Source: Alphaproteobacteria bacterium SO-S41 | GTDB lineage: Bacteria > Pseudomonadota > Alphaproteobacteria > Micropepsales > Micropepsaceae | Assembly: GCA_019670725.1 (NCBI GenBank) | Contig: AP024629.1 | Span: 2,170,001 to 2,234,000 of the forward strand | Reading direction: 5' to 3' | DNA length: 64,000 nt | Shown here: positions 25,140 to 32,988 of the stretch, piece after piece | Position numbering within the stretch: the stretch's first letter is position 1 | Layout of the letters: the number at the start of each line of letters is the position of its first letter | Made by a program: the position numbers and the translations under genes | Notes under the pieces: model-generated | What the model was told of the DNA's origin: nothing | Database searches by the model: none | The model's input: the letters and a program-made list of their open reading frames with translations, nothing else

Positions 25140-25793
25140 CTAGCGCGGGCGGCCGTTCAGCGTCGCCAGGATATGATCGGCGGCCTCGGTCCAGTCGGAG
25201 GTGAAGAGATCGGCATGGGGCGAGCGCGTCGCCATGCGGAACAGCCGCTCGTCGGCGACGAAGTGGATCTGGTGCGTGCCGGGCGCGAGCGTCGCGACGG
25301 AAGCGTGGTGGTGCGGGATGTCGTCGACGAAGAAGACTGGCGCCCCTAGATCGCGGGCGAGCGCCGCGACCATCGGGCCCTTGAGGCCGCTATTGTTGAT
25401 CACCGGGAAGTCGATGCCGTGCGCCAGCAGGTTGGCGCGGCGGCCCGTCACGTTCTCGGCGATGATGTTGGTGAGGACGACGATCTGCGCCTCGTCCGAA
25501 ATCCGAGCGAGCGCCTCGGCGGCGCCGGCGACGGGATCGAGATCGAGGCCGGCCGTGGCGTGGAAGGTCTTGATGACCTGCGAGACGCCGGGCTGATCGA
25601 CGGCATCGCCGCTGCCGGCGCGGCGGATCGAGCCGGTGAGGGCGTAGGTCTTCAGGTCGAGATAGAGGTCCTGGCTCGGCAGGAAGCGCTCCAGCCCGGC
25701 GAGGAAGCGGAGCAGCACCTCGTCGGCGTCCGAAATGACCAGCGGGCGGCCCGGTGTAAGGGCCAGACCTTCGGGGAAAGCAGGGTCGCTCAC
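25140..25793 (-). CDS. HAD-superfamily hydrolase-like protein
   Basis: A 217-aa protein. Motif I is [10 protein letters not shown], an Asp-x-Asp pair fitting the HAD nucleophile; VVLTNI (motif II Thr), [10 protein letters not shown] (motif III Lys) and FFVDDIPHH (motif IV) follow in order, so all four HAD elements are recognisable. GTG 25793 overlaps the stop of the DUF3572 gene (GTGA). The longer ATG start at 25826 lies inside DUF3572 and is rejected. Substrate unknown. The DUF3572-HAD-ROK-DinB row is one compact minus-strand operon. Confidence 0.78.
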   Translation of the reverse strand: MSDPAFPEGLALTPGRPLVISDADEVLLRFLAGLERFLPSQDLYLDLKTYALTGSIRRAGSGDAVDQPGVSQVIKTFHATAGLDLDPVAGAAEALARISDEAQIVVLTNIIAENVTGRRANLLAHGIDFPVINNSGLKGPMVAALARDLGAPVFFVDDIPHHHASVATLAPGTHQIHFVADERLFRMATRSPHADLFTSDWTEAADHILATLNGRPR

Positions 25794-26071
25794 ATTGCAA
25801 TTCCCATATGGTGGGCGGCGGCCCACAGGTCTTCCGGGCGATAACCATTGGCTTCGGCGAAAGCGCGCGCGGTCGGCTCGTGCCCCAGGACGTATTCCAG
25901 CACGGCGCGATGGGTGTCGGGCTGGTCGGCGCCGGCCCGCAGACGGTCCGGCGAAAGGCCGGAAAGGCTCAGAAAACGGCCCAATTCCGCCTCGTCGCCC
26001 ACGACGAAGGCCAAGGCATCAAGGGCAATCACGGCGGCGGAGCGCTTTGTTGGTTTCATTTCAGCCCGCAT
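25790..26071 (-). CDS. DUF3572 family protein
   Basis: A 93-aa soluble helical protein with the family segments [27 protein letters not shown] and [16 protein letters not shown]3572 occurs in alphaproteobacteria, usually beside divK, which is the position here. ATG 26071 or ATG 26059 (MKPTK) are candidate starts. It is divergent from divK, so the 105-bp gap must carry both promoters. Function unknown; the strict neighbourhood suggests a cell-cycle link, which is inference. Confidence 0.85.
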   Translation of the reverse strand: MRAEMKPTKRSAAVIALDALAFVVGDEAELGRFLSLSGLSPDRLRAGADQPDTHRAVLEYVLGHEPTARAFAEANGYRPEDLWAAAHHMGIAM

Positions 26072-26175
26072 TAACCCGTTTCGCCTATGGTGGCGATTAC
26101 AGAGAAATGGCCCGTACCGCGTGGGTGCCGCAAGAGCACCGCCGGAGATTGGTCGAAAATGAACCGGTGGGTAAT

Positions 26176-26562
26176 ATGGCTCTTGCGATGGCGAGCAGCG
26201 ACAAGACGGTCCTGATCGTCGAGGACAACGAGTTGAACATGAAGCTGTTCAACGACCTTCTCGACGCCCACGGTTACAAGACGCTCCAGACCCGCGACGG
26301 GATGGAAGCGCTGGACATGGCGCGCGAATTCAAACCCGACCTGATCCTCATGGACATCCAGCTGCCGGAAGTCTCCGGCCTGGAAGTGACCAAGTGGCTG
26401 AAGGCGGATGACGACCTGCAGTCGATCCCGGTGGTCGCGGTCACGGCCTTCGCCATGAAGGGCGATGAGGAGAAGATCCGCGAAGGGGGCTGCGAGGCCT
26501 ATATCTCCAAGCCGATTTCGGTCGCCACGTTCCTGGACACCGTCCGCAAATTCATCGGCTGA
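26176..26562 (+). CDS. divK: Cell-division response regulator DivK
   Basis: A single-domain receiver that controls asymmetric division through the DivJ/PleC kinases and, via DivL, CtrA activity. From ATG 26176 it has 128 aa: acidic pocket VEDN (residues 16-19), phosphoacceptor Asp60 ([10 protein letters not shown]), switch Thr/Ser in AVTAFAM and Lys in YISKPIS. No output domain follows, as expected. ATG 26188 (four codons later) is a plausible alternative. The pleD start lies 10 nt after its stop, the classic alphaproteobacterial pairing. Confidence 0.95.
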   Translation: MALAMASSDKTVLIVEDNELNMKLFNDLLDAHGYKTLQTRDGMEALDMAREFKPDLILMDIQLPEVSGLEVTKWLKADDDLQSIPVVAVTAFAMKGDEEKIREGGCEAYISKPISVATFLDTVRKFIG

Positions 26563-26572
26563 GGACGCATAC

Positions 26573-27949
26573 GTGACAGCCCGCGTCCTCGTCGTCGATG
26601 ACATCGCCGCCAACGTCAAGCTGCTGGAAGCGAAGCTGGCGGCCGAGTATTTCGACGTTTTCAGTGCGTCCAACGGTCCCGACGGCCTGAAGCTCGCCGC
26701 CGAGCACAAGCCTGACATCATCCTGCTCGACGTGATGATGCCCGGCATGGACGGCTTCGAAGTCTGCCGTCGCCTGAAGAATTCGCCCGACACGGCGCAT
26801 ATCCCTGTCGTGATGGTCACCGCGCTCGACCAGCCCGCCGATCGCGTGCAGGGCCTCGATGCCGGCGCCGACGACTTCCTGACGAAGCCGGTCAATGACA
26901 TCGCGCTGTTCGCGCGCGTGAAGAGCCTCGTTCGCCTGAAGATGATGACCGACGAGCTGCGCATGCGCGAAGCCACCGGTCATAGCCTGGGCGTCGTCGA
27001 TGCGGCCGAGATGCTGCGTTCCAACGCGCCCGATCTCGGCGGCCGTATCCTGCTGGTCGAAGATCGCGAGACCAGCGCCAAGCGCACCAACGATGCGCTG
27101 AGCGCCGATCATGAGATGAAGGTGACGGCCGATCCGCTGGAAGCGCTGATGCTGGCGCGCGACGGCGATTTCGATCTCGTCATCCTGTCGCTGTCGCTGC
27201 AGAACACCGACGGCATGCGCCTGTGCTCGCAGCTGAAGACGCTGGAATCGACCCGCCACACGCCGATCCTGGCGCTGGTGGAGGAGGGCGACACCAAGCG
27301 CCTCGTCCGCGCGCTCGAGATCGGCATCAACGACTACCTGATCCGTCCGCTCGACAAGAACGAGCTGGTCGCGCGCGTGAAGACGCAGATCAAGCGCAAG
27401 CGCTATTCCGACCGGCTGCGGCAGAACCTCCAGCTCTCGCTGGAGATGGCGATCACCGACCAGCTGACCGGCCTCTATAACCGCCGCTACATGTCGCGCC
27501 ATCTCGACACGCAGCTAAAGGCGGCGCTGGACGCCAAGAAGCCGATGTCGTTCTTGATCATGGACATCGACTTCTTCAAGTCGATCAACGACACGCACGG
27601 CCACGCCATCGGCGATGAAATCCTGCGCGCCTTCGCGGCGCGGCTGAAGGCCAATGTCCGCGGCATCGATCTCGCCTGTCGGTATGGCGGCGAGGAGTTC
27701 GTGGTGATCATGCCGGAGACCGACGTGGCGTTCGCCTATGCGGTCGCCGAGCGGTTGCGCCAGAACGTCGCCGACGTGCCGTTCCCGATCTCGTCGTCGG
27801 ACAAGGCGCTGACCGTGACGGTCTCGATCGGCGTGACCTCGATCGAGCGGCCGGACGATACGGCGGACACGATCCTGAAGCGGGCCGACGCGGCGCTCTA
27901 TCGCGCCAAGCGCGACGGCCGCAACCGGGTGGTCTCGGAAGCCGCCTGA
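26573..27949 (+). CDS. pleD: Response regulator and diguanylate cyclase PleD
   Basis: Makes cyclic di-GMP from GTP at the cell pole to drive the motile-to-sessile transition. From GTG 26573 the 458-aa protein has Rec1 with phosphoacceptor Asp53, Rec2 (about 155-275) in which the acceptor position is replaced (LVILSLSL), so it is structural, and a C-terminal GGDEF domain with G372-G-E-E-F376. An RGID at 363-366, five residues before GGEEF, is the inhibitory I-site, so product inhibition is expected. It is translated just after divK, and a terminator follows. Confidence 0.96.
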   Translation: MTARVLVVDDIAANVKLLEAKLAAEYFDVFSASNGPDGLKLAAEHKPDIILLDVMMPGMDGFEVCRRLKNSPDTAHIPVVMVTALDQPADRVQGLDAGADDFLTKPVNDIALFARVKSLVRLKMMTDELRMREATGHSLGVVDAAEMLRSNAPDLGGRILLVEDRETSAKRTNDALSADHEMKVTADPLEALMLARDGDFDLVILSLSLQNTDGMRLCSQLKTLESTRHTPILALVEEGDTKRLVRALEIGINDYLIRPLDKNELVARVKTQIKRKRYSDRLRQNLQLSLEMAITDQLTGLYNRRYMSRHLDTQLKAALDAKKPMSFLIMDIDFFKSINDTHGHAIGDEILRAFAARLKANVRGIDLACRYGGEEFVVIMPETDVAFAYAVAERLRQNVADVPFPISSSDKALTVTVSIGVTSIERPDDTADTILKRADAALYRAKRDGRNRVVSEAA

Positions 27950-27970
27950 AACGACAGGCGCTGAAACGAC

Positions 27971-28000
27971 AAAAAGGCCGGAGCGATCCGGCCTTTTGCG
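27971..28000. terminator. Bidirectional terminator between pleD and rpmG
   Basis: A stem AAAGGCCGGA / TCCGGCCTTT with the loop GCGA lies 22 nt after the pleD stop. A-rich on the left and T-rich on the right, it can end both pleD (+) and the convergent rpmG (-). Confidence 0.85.
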
Positions 28001-28026
28001 TTTCAGAAGGGGCTTAACGCCCGATC

Positions 28027-28194
28027 TTACTTGATCTTGCCTTCGGTGAATTCCACGTGCTTGCGCAGCACGGGATCGTACTTCTTGACCTTGAACTTCT
28101 CGGTCATGGTGCGGGTGTTCTTCTTGGCGACATAGAAGAAGCCCGTGCCGCCGGAGCTGTTCAGGCGAATCTTGATGGTGGTCGGCTTGGCCAT
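28027..28194 (-). CDS. rpmG: 50S ribosomal protein L33
   Basis: The 55-aa L33 reads [20 protein letters not shown] and ends in [10 protein letters not shown]. It is of the cysteine-free type common in alphaproteobacteria, where the zinc ligands are absent. ATG 28194 follows GAGGA. It ends opposite pleD with a shared terminator. The position between pleD and Nudix/rnr genes matches the order in many alphaproteobacteria. Confidence 0.97.
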   Translation of the reverse strand: MAKPTTIKIRLNSSGGTGFFYVAKKNTRTMTEKFKVKKYDPVLRKHVEFTEGKIK

Positions 28195-28265
28195 GGTCCT
28201 CAGACGGCCGCGCGCGGCCGCTCCTGTAAATCGAGCCGCGGAACCTACTCATCGCGCGCCTCAAG

Positions 28266-29417
28266 TCAAGCGCGACGCGCGACCAAGGCGATGATGCCGA
28301 AAACCCCGCAAATCAGGGCCACATACCAGCCAAGTCCGGCCTGGCCGACGAGATCCATCGAAAGCCCCGCGCCGCCTGGCCCCAGAATCGACCCGCCGGC
28401 ATAGGCGAGGGCAAAAGCGGAGCTGGCCGGCGCAAGGCGGGCGCCGGTGAAAATCTGCCCGACCAGGGTCAGGCCCACCGTATAGATGCCGATGATCGTG
28501 CCGCCCCAGATGAAGGCGACACCGGTCAGCAGAAGGGGATCGTGGGCGGCCAGCGGCAGAAGCAGGCCGAAGAGGCAGGCGAGCAGGGCGCATCCCGCCA
28601 GCACCGTTCGGCGATCCATCCAGTCCGACAGCCAGCCGATGGGCACCTGGAGCAGGACATTGCCGAGACCGAAGGCGCTGATGAGCAGGATCGCGTCCGA
28701 GGGGCTCCAGCCCTCGCGGACGGCGAAGACGGGCAGGAAGCTGCCGGCCGCGGTCTCGGCCCCTGAATGGGCGAATGCGGCGAGGAACGGGATCGGGGCG
28801 AGCAGGAACACGGCCCAGAGGCCGCTGGCGGGCGTGTGCTCGATATGCGGCGCCAGGGTGCGCGCAGCGAGAACCGGCCCCAGGCCCAGCAGGATGACCG
28901 CGCCGCCCAGAAAGAACGGCATCATGGAGCGGTCGGGGAAGAGCGAGGCGATGGCCGGTCCCGCGGCGAAGCCTGCCGTCATCAGCGCGCCGTAGAGGCC
29001 GATGAGACGGCCGCGGGAGCGCTCGGTCGCGAAACTGTTGATCCAGACCTCGCTGACGACGAAGAGGCCCTGGAGCGCACAATTGAGGATGAAGCGGAGC
29101 GGGAACCAGGCGGGGACGCCGGTCAGCGGAAAGGCCGCCATGCAGGTCGCCGCGACAAGGAAGCAGACGGCCAGCAGCCGGATCGGGCCGACGCGAGCGG
29201 CGATGGCGGGCACGAACGGTGCGGTCGCCAACAGCGCGATCGAGCCCGCGACGCCGTTGAGGCCGTTGAAGGCTGCCGAATAGCCCTGCCGTTCGATCTC
29301 CAGCGGGATGAGCGGCAGGGTCAGCCCCAGGGCCGCGGCCGTCGCCACGATGCAGGCATAGGCCGCGGCGAGGCCGAGCGCCCGCTGGCGCGGCGTGAGC
29401 GCGGCCGTATCGATCAT
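28266..29417 (-). CDS. MFS transporter (YcaD-like)
   Basis: A 383-aa major facilitator with about twelve hydrophobic segments and an inter-half loop around residues 190-205. Signature-like residues (S-E-V-W-I-N-S-F-A-T-E-R-S-R-G-R-L-I-G-L-Y near 120-140) match the YcaD/UMF2 group, uncharacterised drug or small-molecule exporters. Substrate unknown. Its ATG overlaps the Nudix gene stop by one base, so it is coupled to the two Nudix genes on the minus strand. Confidence 0.85.
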   Translation of the reverse strand: MIDTAALTPRQRALGLAAAYACIVATAAALGLTLPLIPLEIERQGYSAAFNGLNGVAGSIALLATAPFVPAIAARVGPIRLLAVCFLVAATCMAAFPLTGVPAWFPLRFILNCALQGLFVVSEVWINSFATERSRGRLIGLYGALMTAGFAAGPAIASLFPDRSMMPFFLGGAVILLGLGPVLAARTLAPHIEHTPASGLWAVFLLAPIPFLAAFAHSGAETAAGSFLPVFAVREGWSPSDAILLISAFGLGNVLLQVPIGWLSDWMDRRTVLAGCALLACLFGLLLPLAAHDPLLLTGVAFIWGGTIIGIYTVGLTLVGQIFTGARLAPASSAFALAYAGGSILGPGGAGLSMDLVGQAGLGWYVALICGVFGIIALVARRA

Positions 29418-30046
29418 TAGACCGGGCCGAACCAGCGGATGGCAGGACGGCCGTTGCGATAGGTGAAGAGCGGTGTGCGGGCCGCTTCCTGCCGCAATGC
29501 GGGCAGCTCGCCGAGAATGAATTCGGTGATGTCGAAAATCGGCAGCTTTTTCGCCTCGGCGAGCGGGAACCAGGCGAGGTCGGTGAGCTCGCCGGAGCCG
29601 GCGGGCGCATGGGTCAGCGCGGCGCCGTCGGCGAGGAAGAAGCGCGCGTGGAAGCGGATCGGGCTTTCGCGCGGGGTGATGGCGCGGGCCGAGAAACGGA
29701 GCGCCGCGTGGTCGGCGCGCAGGCGGTCGTGTTCCGCCGTGCTGGCGCCGATGAGATAGCCGGTCTCCTCCCAGGTCTCGCGGATCGCGGCGGAGGCGAG
29801 ACGCCGGGCGAGGCGCGCGTTGGCGGCGCCGGCGGTCGCGAGGCGGGCGGCTTCCGCGGGAAGGAGCGGCGCGATGGTCGCGAGGTTTTCATCCTCCGGT
29901 TCGGCGCGGCCGCCGGGGAAGACGAAGACATCCGGCGCGAAGGCGGCGCGGCGCGAGCGGCGGCCCATCAGCACGGCGGGCTCGCCGCTGGGCAGGGTCT
30001 GGGTGAGGATGACGGTGGCGGCGTCGCGGGGGCGGACAGGGGGCAT
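29417..30046 (-). CDS. Nudix hydrolase (NUDT8/19-like), copy 2
   Basis: A 209-aa Nudix enzyme that cleaves a nucleoside diphosphate linked to another group. The box is split: FVFPGG at about 41-46 is separated by an inserted loop from AAIRETWEETGYLIG (about 90-104), the pattern of NUDT8/NUDT19-type coenzyme A or related diphosphatases. ATG 30046 overlaps the stop of the first Nudix gene (TGATG). It shares the VRPRDAAT start with its neighbour, so the two are tandem duplicates. Substrate not known. Confidence 0.9.
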   Translation of the reverse strand: MPPVRPRDAATVILTQTLPSGEPAVLMGRRSRRAAFAPDVFVFPGGRAEPEDENLATIAPLLPAEAARLATAGAANARLARRLASAAIRETWEETGYLIGASTAEHDRLRADHAALRFSARAITPRESPIRFHARFFLADGAALTHAPAGSGELTDLAWFPLAEAKKLPIFDITEFILGELPALRQEAARTPLFTYRNGRPAIRWFGPV

Positions 30047-30750
30047 CAGATCGTGTCCCAAAGCGGCTTGCCGTTCTTCATGCGGAAGAACGGCACCGGC
30101 CGGTCGGCGTGGGGATCGTCGGCGCGCTTTTCGATCTCGTCGAGCACGATGCGGGTGATCGACGGCAGGTCGAGATTGCGCGCCTCGGCAATCGGAAACC
30201 ACGCGAGTTCGAGGAGCTCGCCGGATTCGGTGCGGGTGTGGCCTTGCGGCTCGGTCAGCGCTTTGGCTTCGGCGATGAAGAAGCGGGTGTCGAAGCGGCG
30301 GTCGCGATAGGGCGGGGTGATCGCGCGGGCGATATAGGTGAGCGAGCCGAGATCGGGCTCGACGCCCAGCGCGAGGAACTGCGACCACGCTTCGGCCCGG
30401 CTGCGCCGAGCGCGCTCTGCAGTGCGGCCGACGACGAGGCCGGCTTCCTCGAAGGTTTCGCGGATGGCCGCGCGGGCGAGGCCTCGGGCGCGGGCGGCGC
30501 CGCCATGCAAGGCGAGGCGGGCGAGGACTTCGGGTCGCAGGTCGCCGTCATGGGCGATGCGGAGGTCGCCGGCATCGAGACGCCCGCCGGGGAACACATA
30601 CTTCCCGGGCATAAAGCGATGGGCGGCGCTGCGCTTGCCCATGAGCACTTCAAGAACATTGGCATCGTGGCGGATCAGGATGAGCGTGGCGGCATCGCGG
30701 GGGCGGACGGCGCGACGTTTCTTTTTTTCATTGTCGGGAGCGTCGAACAT
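30046..30750 (-). CDS. Nudix hydrolase (NUDT8/19-like), copy 1
   Basis: The first of two tandem Nudix genes, 234 aa from ATG 30750 (MFDAPDNEKKK). The box is split in the same way: KYVFPGGRLDAGD and, after a long insert, AAIRETFEEAGLVVG. The start at 30804 would add a non-conserved stretch and is not preferred. It is followed by copy 2 and the MFS gene with overlapping stops and starts. Substrate unknown; CoA-type substrates are an inference. Confidence 0.9.
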   Translation of the reverse strand: MFDAPDNEKKKRRAVRPRDAATLILIRHDANVLEVLMGKRSAAHRFMPGKYVFPGGRLDAGDLRIAHDGDLRPEVLARLALHGGAARARGLARAAIRETFEEAGLVVGRTAERARRSRAEAWSQFLALGVEPDLGSLTYIARAITPPYRDRRFDTRFFIAEAKALTEPQGHTRTESGELLELAWFPIAEARNLDLPSITRIVLDEIEKRADDPHADRPVPFFRMKNGKPLWDTI

Positions 30751-30896
30751 CCCACTGGCGTAGCGGTTTGCATGCGCCGGGTCACGCGCGCCGAGTTGAC
30801 GCAAGGGGAAAGGGTGTCAGAGGCGGCAAACTGTAGCCGTCGCCGCTGCGCGCCATGGGCGGTCTGCTACGAGGGTGGGAGACTTGGAGACGCGCC

Positions 30897-32345
30897 ATGA
30901 TCGCCACCCGGATCAGCAGGACTTTATGCGTTGCGGCGCTGGCGCTCAGCGGCGCAGCGCAGGCGTTCGATACGAAACCGTGGCTGGAGGACCTGGCGCA
31001 GGCGCGGCAGGCATTCGGCGCGACCTATGCCAATTTCGAGTGGGCGGTGTTCGAGCGCGAGGCCGATCTGTCGGCGCTGTTTGATGAAACCAAAACGCGC
31101 ATTGAGGCGGCGTTGAACGAGGCCGACGCCAAGGCGGCGTTCTACCGCCTCGCGCGGCGGTTGGGCGATGGGCATGTCGTCTTTGACTGGCCGGCGGCGC
31201 AGGCGGTGGGGAGTGAATCGCCGGCGGCGGATCGTTGCGCGTCTTTCGGGTATCGGGCGGACATTCTGGGCACACCGCTGGCCGCTGAGGCGCCGGGCTA
31301 TACAGCGCTGGAGACGCCGCAATCGGCGATGTTCCCGGCGGGGCTGATCGTCGTCGATGGCCGCACGGTCGGCGTGGTGAAGATCGGTCTGTTCAGCCCG
31401 AGCGGGTTTCCCGAGCTCTGCGCTGCGGGACTGAAGGCGCTGAACATCGCGCCGGAGGCCGAATGCGACGATGCCTGTCGCTTTCGGCTCGACGACTGGG
31501 CGTCGGCCGAGATGACGGTCGCGCTGGCCGCGCAGCTCCGCGCCGTGAAGGCGTCGGGTGCGACGGCGCTTGTGGTGGACCTCGCGGACAATGGCGGCGG
31601 GTCGGAATGGGCGGAGGCGGCCGCGCGCATGGTGACGGCCAAGCGGCTGGAATCGGAGCGGATGGGCTTCGTGCGTGGTGCGCACTGGGTGACGAAGTTC
31701 GCGTCGCACGAGGCCGATATCCGCAGCTATGCCGCCGAGGCGAGCGGCCCGGCGGACAAGGCGTTTCTCACGAAGCTCGCCGACGAGCTTGCGGCGAAGG
31801 GCAAGGTGGCGGCGACGCCGTGCGACTCCGCGCCGTTCTGGAAAGGCGCGAAGCCGGAGTGTGCTTGGCTCGGCGAGGGTTTCTATGGTTCAGGCTTCGT
31901 TGCCTCCGCCGATCCCGCGGCGCTGAAGGACAAGCCATGGGCGAGCTATGTCTTCTCGCCCATGAAGTACCCCTATGAGGAAGGCGTGTGGGACGGGCCG
32001 TTGATCGTGCTGGTCGACGGCGGCACGGCCTCGGCTTCCGAGGAATTCACGGCGGTGCTGCAGGATAACGGCGCGGCATTCGTGATGGGGTCGCCGACGG
32101 CCGGCGCCGGGTGCGGCCATACCGATGGCGGGACGCCGACCGTGTTGAAGAACAGCGGCGCTACGCTGGAGGTGCCAGACTGTGTTCGCTTCCGCGTCGA
32201 TGGCAGCAACGAAGTGATGGGGATCGCACCGGACCGGTTGGTCGGTTTCCGCACGACGGACGGTCCGAAAAGGCTCGGCCAGCGCTTCATGGAGAAACTT
32301 CCGGAAGCGCTGGCCGCGGCAGATGCTTTGTTCGCGCGACGCTAG
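30897..32345 (+). CDS. Secreted S41-family (tail-specific-like) serine peptidase
   Basis: A 482-aa exported protein with a signal peptide at about 1-22 (LALSGAAQAFD). The C-terminal half has the S41 core: LVVDLADNGGGSEW, and LVDGGTASASEEF, whose second serine of SAS is the likely nucleophile; the catalytic lysine was not identified. There is no evident PDZ domain between the N-terminal helical part and the core. Five cysteines occur after the signal, fitting an oxidised periplasmic fold. ATG 30897 is chosen for the signal peptide. It converges on the hemerythrin gene, the stops overlapping by four bases. Confidence 0.82.
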   Translation: MIATRISRTLCVAALALSGAAQAFDTKPWLEDLAQARQAFGATYANFEWAVFEREADLSALFDETKTRIEAALNEADAKAAFYRLARRLGDGHVVFDWPAAQAVGSESPAADRCASFGYRADILGTPLAAEAPGYTALETPQSAMFPAGLIVVDGRTVGVVKIGLFSPSGFPELCAAGLKALNIAPEAECDDACRFRLDDWASAEMTVALAAQLRAVKASGATALVVDLADNGGGSEWAEAAARMVTAKRLESERMGFVRGAHWVTKFASHEADIRSYAAEASGPADKAFLTKLADELAAKGKVAATPCDSAPFWKGAKPECAWLGEGFYGSGFVASADPAALKDKPWASYVFSPMKYPYEEGVWDGPLIVLVDGGTASASEEFTAVLQDNGAAFVMGSPTAGAGCGHTDGGTPTVLKNSGATLEVPDCVRFRVDGSNEVMGIAPDRLVGFRTTDGPKRLGQRFMEKLPEALAAADALFARR

Positions 32346-32896
32346 GCGCGGATCTGCTTTTTCATCGCTTCGAATTCGAGGCCCATCGCATCGCGTTCGG
32401 CATGCTTGAAGTGCTCGCGCACCTTGCCGAAGACATCGCCTTCCTCTTCGCGGATGTGATGCGTCAGCATCTCCTTCAGGACCTTGATGGTCGCGGTCCA
32501 CTCAGGTGACAGCTTGTTGCCCAGCTTCGAGGCGCGCAGCAGCAGGGCGTCGGCGAGCTCGTGTTCGACATTGCCTTCGAAGCCGATGAGCTTGTCTTCG
32601 TTGGCACGCTTGGCGGTCAGGCGGTCGTAGACGACTTTTTCCTCAGCGCGGGCGTGCTTGGTCAGCAGGCGCTTGAAGTTGCGGAAGAGGGCTGAGCGGC
32701 GGGCGGCGGTCGTCGCCTTTATAATGTCGTCGAGCATCGTCTTGAAGATTTCGTGCTCGGCGTGGAGGCGGTCGAGAATGTCGGGCTGTTCCGGCTTCGC
32801 GAGGATGTTGAGGCCGAGACTTTCCGCAATGCGCGTCAGGGGGCCGGGCTGTTTGAGCTTTAGTGCCGGATCCAGCGCGGCGTGGGTGTAGGCCAT
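32342..32896 (-). CDS. Hemerythrin-domain (HHE cation-binding) protein
   Basis: A 184-aa protein with an HHE four-helix bundle (about residues 45-160) that binds a di-iron centre and senses oxygen, NO or stress. Ligand-type motifs are LHAEHEIFK, KHARAEEKVVYD, NVEHELAD and HHIREEEGDVF, spaced as H-x-x-H, H-x-x-x-E, H and H-x-x-x-E. ATG 32896 follows GGGAG by eight bases; the longer frame from 32917 is rejected. No partner gene is visible, so its role is uncertain. Confidence 0.83.
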   Translation of the reverse strand: MAYTHAALDPALKLKQPGPLTRIAESLGLNILAKPEQPDILDRLHAEHEIFKTMLDDIIKATTAARRSALFRNFKRLLTKHARAEEKVVYDRLTAKRANEDKLIGFEGNVEHELADALLLRASKLGNKLSPEWTATIKVLKEMLTHHIREEEGDVFGKVREHFKHAERDAMGLEFEAMKKQIRA

Positions 32897-32988
32897 CTCG
32901 ATACTCCCTCTCTCCAAGCGCCTGCGGGATCAGGCTGACGTTTGGGAAACGCGGGAGATTTGGGTTCGTTCCTTCGACGACCGTGCGG

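Noticed and set aside
23170-25143. 657-aa frame on the plus strand over dinB and the ROK gene
   Set aside because: Spans two clearly identified genes on the minus strand and has only low-complexity Ala/Gly/Arg content.
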